Positions 56,833 through 64,000 of a stretch of DNA of 64,000 nt are shown in pieces. Position numbers and translations under genes: made by a program. Numbering within the stretch: the stretch's first letter is position 1; each line of letters opens with the position of its first letter. The notes beneath the pieces were generated by a model. That model had not been told where the DNA came from. It searched no databases and saw nothing but the letters and a program-made list of their open reading frames with translations. This DNA is from Sipunculus nudus (Eukaryota; Annelida; Sipuncula; Golfingiida; Sipunculidae), in NCBI GenBank assembly GCA_026874595.1, contig CM049317.1, forward strand, positions 40,138,401-40,202,400. The letters are read 5' to 3'.

Positions 56833-58569
56833 TGAGCTGTCACGTCCGTCTAATTTGACAGGATGCCATGTATAAATTATAAAATTGGAATGAAGTATCA
56901 TTTATACGTGCTTGAGTATTAAGGGATATAATAAGTATTATCATTTATCATAAGTGTCAGGATGGGATGGAGTGTGTATACTTTCACGCACTCAATCAAC
57001 AATTAAATATAAAATAACTCCTTCAGTAAGTTTGAACATTATTCTGAAATAACACTTGTACATGCAGCACCTTATAAAGGAGGACATTATCACTGTATAT
57101 GAAACTCCTTATAAGGAGAGTTGATCCATAATTATACAATTATTTACACAACTCCGTATAAAGGAGATTTTAATACCGTATCGACATATGTCCCATAATC
57201 ACAAGAAATGTAGCCCAAACTGCCAGCTATAATAACAATAATTAATAATAAAGTGCTACAATTTTACTATGAGTATTACCATTAATATAAAGATTCTACA
57301 GTCTAATTACATATATGTCCTATGGACATCATAGCCATAGCTGTGTGGCCAATTGCTCTGGCCACATCTGAGTGACCATCTGATTGACCAAAGCATTATG
57401 TTATATGTAATACAATTATTATTTAGTTATAAATATTATTCCCTTTTCTAGGCATCACTAATAAATAATATTGTAAACCACACTCATAGTCCACATGATG
57501 TGGGCTGTGGCCAGGTGGCCACTCGCCCATGGTGGCCCGTGAGACTGGCAACCTGGTGACCAGGGCCACCAGTCACCCGGTCGACTAATATTTATTACCA
57601 GTAACAGTATATGTGACTCAGAATTTCATATGTGGCCAATTACTGGCTCACTTTAGTTAATTATATGAAATGCTGTGGAAAAATATTATCAAACCTACAT
57701 TCAGGCTCTGAGAGCGGAACCCTAGAGGAGGACACTAGATGCCTCTGCGAGTGACAGACGACAAGGTGGATTACATCGGGGCGCCCCCCCTCTTTTATAA
57801 TGACAGCAGCCGTGAAACATATGTGATCACTATAAAGGTATATCATAATACCTAAATATGTTACATTAGTGACAGTTTAGTTAATTAGCGTTCATATGAC
57901 AAGTGAAAGAGTTTGTTTTGGTAAAGGGCGAACACCATGCCGCTTCGACTTACAGCCTATCAGAAACGGGCTTTCCCCATACGTCATTACACTAGCGTAG
58001 TAATATAAGAAGAATTAGTCCAATAAGCTGGAACCTGGTGAACGGCTGACCATCTATATATGAAGTTAAACAAGGATTTCTATGATGAATTATACATGGT
58101 AACATTAATACTTACATGAAAAAGCGGATCTTAGGTCTGACCTCCGTGTTTACCTATTTAAGGTGAGCATGTTAAGTTCTTTTGTAAGTCCAGCGTCCGT
58201 TAAACATCCATGTTATCGCTAGGACGGCCCGCATGTTTACAAATACAAATGACAGTAGCAAAGTATTCACCGCGTTTTCCATTAATCATTCTGCTGAATT
58301 AAATACTTTAATACAAATGACATGAAGTATGAAATACTACTGTTAATATCAAACATTATACCAGCTAAAAATCCTGGACTATACAGCTGAAGCTGGTCAT
58401 ATTAACCTATGAAATTACTGCGGACACTGGATCCTAAAAGTTGTATAAACAGTTGAAATAACTGAAATGGTAGTTGTTACTAGCCCACTGGCCTGGCAAA
58501 TACTAAGTAATAAGTAATATTAAAATTGACAAAAACAGATTGAATACCCCAATTTCTCCGATATAAAGG
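56833..58569. other. 1.7 kb without coding sequence between gag and integrase remains
   Basis: Protease, RT and RNase H expected here are absent. The DNA has short near-repeats 'cttataaaggag' (57075, 57110, 57157) and G/C patches rich in 'ggccac/gtggcc' (57335-57370, 57500-57590). It could be a separate insertion; no ends recognised. Confidence 0.5.
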
Positions 58570-59562
58570 GGAGTAAGAAACCTGTCAAATTGCAACAGGT
58601 GGAAGTCTTGGATTCTGAATCCAGTCTCCATAAGAAATTTGACCGTTTCATCTAGGGGAAGATGTTTGAACATTCACTGATGGGAAGAGACTATATGTTC
58701 TACCTGAAAGAGAGAGGTAACTTTGTATTGTTAGATGGGGTCTTGAACCGGAAGTGTGAGTGTCACGGTGAGGGTACCCTCCTTTTGGTCTTGCCTAAGA
58801 GGTTTCGTCAAACAGTGTTGCATGGTTGCCATGACCAAGTGGGTCATATGGGACGGGACCGCACAAAAGAACATTTTGAGAGAGATTTTACTGGCCTGGT
58901 ATGGCCAAAGACCCTGATGTCTGTTGTGGTCGGTTAATTCGCAGAAAGACTCCACCTCATTAGATTGCACCACTGGTAAATGTTGTTACAACCCAGCCCA
59001 TGGAGCTCCTGTGTATGGATTGTTTGTCTCTTGAGGGAAGCAAGGACATCCTAGTGACCACCGATCACTTTACCAAATATTCTCAGGCGTTTGCTACCAG
59101 GTACCAGACTGCCGAAATCACAGCTCGGGTTTTTTATGAGAGCTTTGTAGTTCATTATGGTTTCCCTGCTCGGCTGCATTCAGACCAGGTTAGGAATTTT
59201 GAGAGCCGAACCATCAAGGCATTGTGTCATCTGGCCAGGATTAGAAAGAGTCGTACGACTCCATACCACCAAATGGGGAATGGCAAGACTGAGAGGATGA
59301 ATAAGACCCTCCTAGACATGATAGGTAGCTTGCAACCGAGCTAGAAGGCAGACTGGAAGAAACACCTACTAAACCTGGTGCACGCATATAATTGTACCAG
59401 ACATGAGAGAACGGGGTTTAGCCCATTCTTTCTAATGTTATTCCGGCAACCGAGACTTCCTGTCAATCTAGCTCTTGGCCTTGACCCAGAGAGGAAGTCA
59501 TCATTAACTCGCCCATCATTTGTGGAATCACGTAAGAGGAGATTGCAGCATGCTTTTGACAA
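58570..59562 (+). pseudogene. pol: Plus-strand gypsy integrase, truncated
   Basis: 58662-58937: zinc domain with RQTVLHGCHDQVGHMGRDRT; its Cys pair is degraded (CGRLIRRKTP in another frame near 58922). 59000-59344: core with Asp in LLCMDCLSLEG, second Asp in LHSDQVRNFES (the usual DQG is DQV) and Glu in GNGKTERMNKT. A stop at 59342-59344 is followed by HLLNLVHAYNCTRHERTGFS and FRQPRLPVNLALG in 59360-59560. Similarity ends around 59562 where satellite D starts. Very similar in motif to integrases of conventional gypsy elements. Confidence 0.87.
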
Positions 59563-59564
59563 CC

Positions 59565-61480
59565 AAGCCCTTCTCCTGGTCGCCCGCCACAGACCAGATT
59601 GGACTAGCTCGGGTAAATCCGCAAATTGATAGCAAATCGCTACGCCCGCCTCAGAACAGATGGGACAAGCAAATTATTAGCAATTTGCGGACTCCCTCCC
59701 CCCCCCGGCTAATTGTTTATTCGGATTAATCCGTAAATTGGTAACAAATTGCTACTTTGACAGCCAGACCCCCTCTGTCCTCGTCGCCAAGCAGAGGCCA
59801 GGTCTGACTCGCAAATTGCTAGCAATTGCAGACAACCCCCGGCCAATTTTTTTTTTCCGGTTAAATCCAAATATAGCTAGCAAATTGCTACTTTGATAGA
59901 TAGGCCCCCTCTCTTCTGGCCGCCCGCCACAGATCAGATTAGAAAATCAAATTGCTAACAATTTGGGGACTCCAAACTGCCATTTTTTCTCGGGTAAATC
60001 TGGATTTTGCTTCGTAACAACCAGGCCCCCTCTCTCTTGGTCGCCCGACACAGACAAGATGGAACTAGCAATTTGCTAGCAATTCGCGTACACCCTCCGG
60101 TAAATTTTTTTTCGGGGAAATGAGCAAATTGCTAGCAACTTGCAACTTTGACAGCCAGGCCCCTCTCTCCTGGTCGCCCGCGACAGACCAGATTTGACTA
60201 GCTCAGGTAAATCCGCAAATTGCTACTTTCGTAGCCAGCTAGGCCCCTCTCTCCTAGTCGCTTGCCACACACCAGAAGGGACTAGCAAATTGCTAGCAAT
60301 TTGCGGACCTCCCCGGCCAATTTTTTTTCTTGGGGACATCCGCAAATTACTAGCAAATTGCTACTTCGACAGCCAGGCCCCCTTTCTCCTGGTCGCCCGA
60401 CACAGACCAGAAGGGACTAGCAAATTGCTAGCAGTTTGCGGACCTCCCCGGCCAGTGTTTTTTTCTCGGACATATTTGAAAGTTGCCAGAAAATTGCTAC
60501 TTTGACAGCCAGGCCTCCTTTTACCTGGCCGCCCGCCACAGACCAGATGGAACTAGCAAATTCCTAGCAATTTGCGGAATTCGCCAGGCCATTTTTTTAC
60601 TCTCGGGGATTTCCGCAAATTTGCTAGTTGACAGCCAGGCCCCCTTCTTTCCTAGACGCCCGCCTCAGAACAGATGGGACAAGCAAATTACTAGCCATTT
60701 GCGGACCCCCCCCCCCCCCCCGGCATTGTTTATTCGGGTTAATCCGTAAATTGGTAACAAATTGCTACATCGACAGCCAGGCCCCCTCTCTCCTGGCCGC
60801 CCGACACAGACCAGATGGGATTAGCGAATTGCTAACTATTTGCGGACTCCCAGCGGCCAATTTTTTTCTCGGGTAAATCTGCAAATTGCTTCTTTAACAC
60901 CCAGGCCCCCTCTCTCTTGATCGCCCGCCACATAACAGAAGCCATGGACTAGAAAATCGCTAGCAAATTTGGGACACCCCCGGCCAATATTTTGAATCCG
61001 CAAATTGCTATTCTGACAGGCATACCCACTATCTTCTGGTCGGCGGAAGCCAATTGTTATTGCAGGCAACTTGCTGACACCCCCGGTCAGTTTTTGAATC
61101 GGGTAAATCCGCAAATTTCTTCCAAATCGCTACTTTGACACCCAGGCCTTCTCTCTCCTGGTAGCCCACCACTGACCAAACTGGACCAGCAAATTGCTAG
61201 CGATTTGCAGTCACCCCCGGCATATTTTTTTGGGGAAATGAGCAAATTGATAACAAATTGCTACATTAACAGACAGGCCCTCTCTCTCCTGGTAGCCGGC
61301 GGAGGCCAAGTCTGCCTAGCAAATTGCAAGCAATATGAGGACACCTCCTGGGCTATTTTTTTCTCGGGTAAATCTGCAAATTGCTAGCAAATTGCTGCTT
61401 TGACAGCCAGGTCCCCTCTCTCCTTGTCCCCCCCCCCCCCACAGACCAGATGGGACTAGTAAATCGCTAGCAATACGGGA
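59565..61480 (+). repeat. ~130-bp satellite with a palindrome in each unit (family D)
   Basis: About 14 units with 'cagccaggccccctctctcc', 'tggtcgcccgccacagacca', 'gatgggactagcaaattgct', 'agcaatttgcggac' and 'tttttttctcgggtaaatcc'. The join gcaaattgctagcaatttgc is a perfect 20-nt palindrome. Unit starts include ~59572, 59776, 59917, 60032, 60170, 60258, 60389, 60520, 60655, 60797, 60915, 61158, 61290 and 61423. All ORFs in this stretch (repeated 'LLVARHRPDGTSKLLAICG') are translations of the repeat. Confidence 0.92.
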
Positions 61481-62029
61481 AAGCCCATTTATGCAGGCAA
61501 GCGTGATTCAGCCAGATGGTCATTAGCACTGTCTTATCTGGCCACCCCCACTTTATCAGCTTTATTGACTCTGTTTATGTAATGTGATCATTGAACAAAT
61601 ATAAGGCTGCAATTAATAATGTTGGTATGCTGCAAGGAAGATTAAATGAAACTTGAAAAACCTGACGTTTTTCCGTAAATGAAAGACCATGCCTGTAGCT
61701 TTGCCCTGAATTATTATGCGAGTCCGTTGATATAAGATAAAGTTATAATGCAATATGTTATTTCTAAGCTTTGTCACGTTCATGCTACCATTTTAATTTC
61801 AACTCAACAACAGTCAATGAAGATAAGACCTTTTTAAATTTCAGGATAATTTGAAATGAAAAGCGCTTTGCACGGTGCACATGCAGCTGTATTGAATAAA
61901 TCGGGTTGACAAGCTGTCCGCCAGGGGCGCTTGTTGTTTACCTGCAATTTTCCAGGTAGGCAGGCAGATTCTACCTCCAACACGAGAGTATCGGTATAAG
62001 CTATATCCCGTATTTGCGGACATCTCCCG
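61481..62029. other. Sequence interrupting satellite D
   Basis: ~550 bp without satellite motifs or recognised genes; satellite resumes at ~62015-62030 ('gtatttgcggacatctcccg'). Possibly an insertion. Confidence 0.45.
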
Positions 62030-62292
62030 GGCATTGTTTTTTTCTCGAGCATATCCGAAAGTTGTTAGAAAGTTGCTACTTTGACAGCCAGGCCTCATTT
62101 CACCTAGCCGCCCGCCACAAACCAGATGGAACTTGCAAATTTGCGGAATTCCCCAGACCAATTTTTTACTCGGGTAAATCCGCAAATTGCAAACAAATTG
62201 CTACTTTGAAAGCCAGGCACCCTCTTTCCTGGCCGCCCGCTACAGACTAGATGGGACTAGCAAACTGCTAGCAATTTGCGTACACCCCGGCA
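62030..62292 (+). repeat. Satellite D, two further units
   Basis: Two diverged units (62090 'agccaggcctcatttcacct', 62220 'gcaccctctttcctggccgc'), the second ending at 'gcaatttgcgtacaccccgg'. Confidence 0.88.
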
Positions 62293-62959
62293 ATTTTTGT
62301 GTGTGAAAAAATAAAAAGATTTTTTTCCCCTTCAGGAATAGGGTTAAGCTTTTTTAAAATCTGTATGAATATTCTTTTTACTCAATTGTATTATATGATA
62401 ATATAATGAGATTTGGAATACCTTTGCTTGACCTAGAGTGCACCAGAGCTCTCGAAAAAAATCACGCTTCAATCTCCTGAGACACTCGATATTAGAATAC
62501 GAATTCGGCCGAGAAATTTCGAATGGCACCACAGATAATGCCACCTGTCAAGCCATGCACACACGATGACCTGGGACACATTCAATCGCCTCAAACAGCA
62601 CTAAAAAATATGGCTATTATATGTTTTATAATTCAGTAAATTCCAGTGTCCTGACTTGTGCACTGAATTGCTGGTTTACAAATATACCTCATAAATTAAA
62701 GAAACAGCTAAAAAAGAAAGAGAAAGAGAAATTGTAGAATAAATAGTACTTCTCTTGCCACACACCAGGAAATCTGTGAAACCAAATTATGCATATGAAA
62801 GGTCATGAATGACACACTACATCCCATACATTGAGAGTTCAGTTTTTTACCTTCAGGTAAACGATTAAATGTAACATTCTGCAAAATACTATTCGCGATA
62901 AAAATCTCTTGTTCCATACAGTATTAAACCCTTTAACTCACAACCCTTTAATTATTGTT
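62293..62959. other. No gene recognised
   Basis: AT-rich; nothing recognised. Confidence 0.45.
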
Positions 62960-63925
62960 TGCCGTAGTCTCTAAGAATCTCGCACCCTTTCATGTCAAAC
63001 GAGATTTTACGAGATTTCATTAAATATGACCAAGAGGTCTCAATTTTTTTAACAATGGCTTTCAAAGTGATATAGTTTGTGTTATTCATCAATATCTCGA
63101 AATTGTATTTTTCAATTAATGTAAATGCCCACCAGGGGGCGTGGTACCAGAAACACTGTTACATATCATTTTCTGCAATATCTAAACAAATTTTAAACAT
63201 GTCACAATTTTTATTGTCGTTTCAAAAACAAGGATCATTGGCTTATCCCTGCGCACATGCAGGCTTGTACTACCATTACCATAGCTACCTAATTTTGGGG
63301 TAAAACTTGACAATCCGAAAATAGAGTTTTATGCTTCTATCTCTGTTAAAATTTATGCTACAAAGGTCTAGTTTTTTTATACGAAAAAGCATCCCCTTGG
63401 TTCTTAATCGTTCAATTTCAAGTCTCGTCAAATCTTGCTTAATTTATCGTAAAACGAGAATTTACAAGATTAAACAGAAATGCTTTTAACTCGATCACGT
63501 TTAAGGCTAAAGAGGAGTAGCTTTCAGCATTTGGTAGCATTTCAGAAGCTGAACATGATTAAACCGCAAAGCTCGCCACATCTCGTATCATCTCCCGCCA
63601 AACGAGAATATTCGAGATTTATAAAAATTTCTATATCTCGGTCATTTTGATGCCAGAGATTTTATTTTTTTTATTGTTTAAAATTCACTTGACTAGTTTT
63701 AAGTGACAAAAGTAAATATCTCGTCATATCTCACACCATTTCTTGTCAAACGAGAACATGGGATAATTCAAAGAAACGCCTATAATTCTGTTATTTTTTA
63801 TGCTGAAGACCTATAGTTTTCAGCATTTGATAGGGTCTAACACTTTCGGTCAAAATATGTGATTATGTTGTAAGTTTCATCAAATCTCGCATCGTTTTTC
63901 TTCAAATGATGAAAGTACATCCCAT
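62960..63925. repeat. Degenerate ~150-bp tandem repeat (family E)
   Basis: The block 'atctcg(c)...tca...caaacgaga(a)t...cgagattt' occurs near 62975, 63420, 63575, 63720 and 63870, with the palindrome-like tctcgtttg/caaacgaga in most copies. Each is followed by 'ttataaaaatttctatatct'-like and 'tttcagcatttg(g/a)tag'-like blocks in the last three. Non-coding. Confidence 0.65.
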
Positions 63926-64000
63926 TGCCGTGACCATAAGTGGCGGCAGTGTGTGTTAGTAAATGGCGCCGGGGGCATTACATTTGACAGTTGGAACAAT

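Noticed and set aside
59378..61387. Chain of ORFs with 'LLVARHRPDGTSKLLAICG' that looks like a repeat protein
   Set aside because: Each repeat is one satellite unit; frames change with unit length and there is no stable start or domain.

Overview
The window looks like repeat-rich, AT-rich DNA from an invertebrate genome, most likely a lophotrochozoan and probably a bivalve mollusc. This rests on the mix of BEL/Pao, Ty3/gypsy and L1-like elements and on hairpin-headed tandem repeats followed by runs of 'gtccgtccgtc'. No convincing host protein-coding gene, tRNA or rRNA was found. Almost every long reading frame belongs to a retroelement.

Layout. 1-1037: 5' part of a broken Ty3/gypsy element on the minus strand, cut by the window edge. 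2.0-9.1 kb: three tandem-repeat families, two with hairpin heads. 10.7-11.0 kb: a ~38-bp minisatellite that returns at 48.4-50.6 kb. 15.6-16.3 kb: an LTR-like repeat whose inverted sister copy (49.05-49.87 kb) sits inside that minisatellite.

16.7-41.5 kb is the core: a nest of elements inserted one inside another. A decayed L1-like ORF2 (+ strand; 16.7-17.0 and 40.8-41.5 kb) was split by a BEL/Pao element (17012-40806, minus strand, 5-bp flanking repeat with one mismatch). The 3' LTR of the BEL element was split by a Ty3/gypsy element of Gmr1-like architecture (17452-24535, flanked by ATACT), in which integrase lies upstream of reverse transcriptase. The integrase of that element was split by a 381-bp MITE with a TAA duplication. 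The BEL gag was also hit twice: by a 5'-truncated jockey/CR1-like non-LTR element (28.2-30.5 kb) and by an apparently complete L1-like element (31268-37962) with two intact ORFs, a 38-nt A tail and a 14-bp target duplication.

41.6-46.9 kb: a plus-strand Ty3/gypsy element with conventional order (gag-PR-RT-RH-INT). It is decayed, preceded by a composite of inverted and direct repeats, and cut off in the integrase zinc domain where a ~155-bp satellite begins (46.9-48.4 kb). 48.4-50.6 kb: minisatellite broken by a solo LTR and a 260-bp insert. 50.8-53.9 kb: small repeats and a tRNA-like (SINE-like) fragment. 54.16-59.56 kb: remains of another plus-strand Ty3/gypsy element with an 18-nt primer-binding site complementary to tRNA-Lys, ending in a ~130-bp satellite (59.6-62.3 kb) whose units carry a 20-nt perfect palindrome. 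63.0-63.9 kb: a degenerate ~150-bp repeat.

The genes do not form a cellular pathway. What they share is a transposition history that can be ordered from insertion boundaries. The youngest-looking coding copy is the L1-like element; all others carry stops, frameshifts, deletions or insertions.
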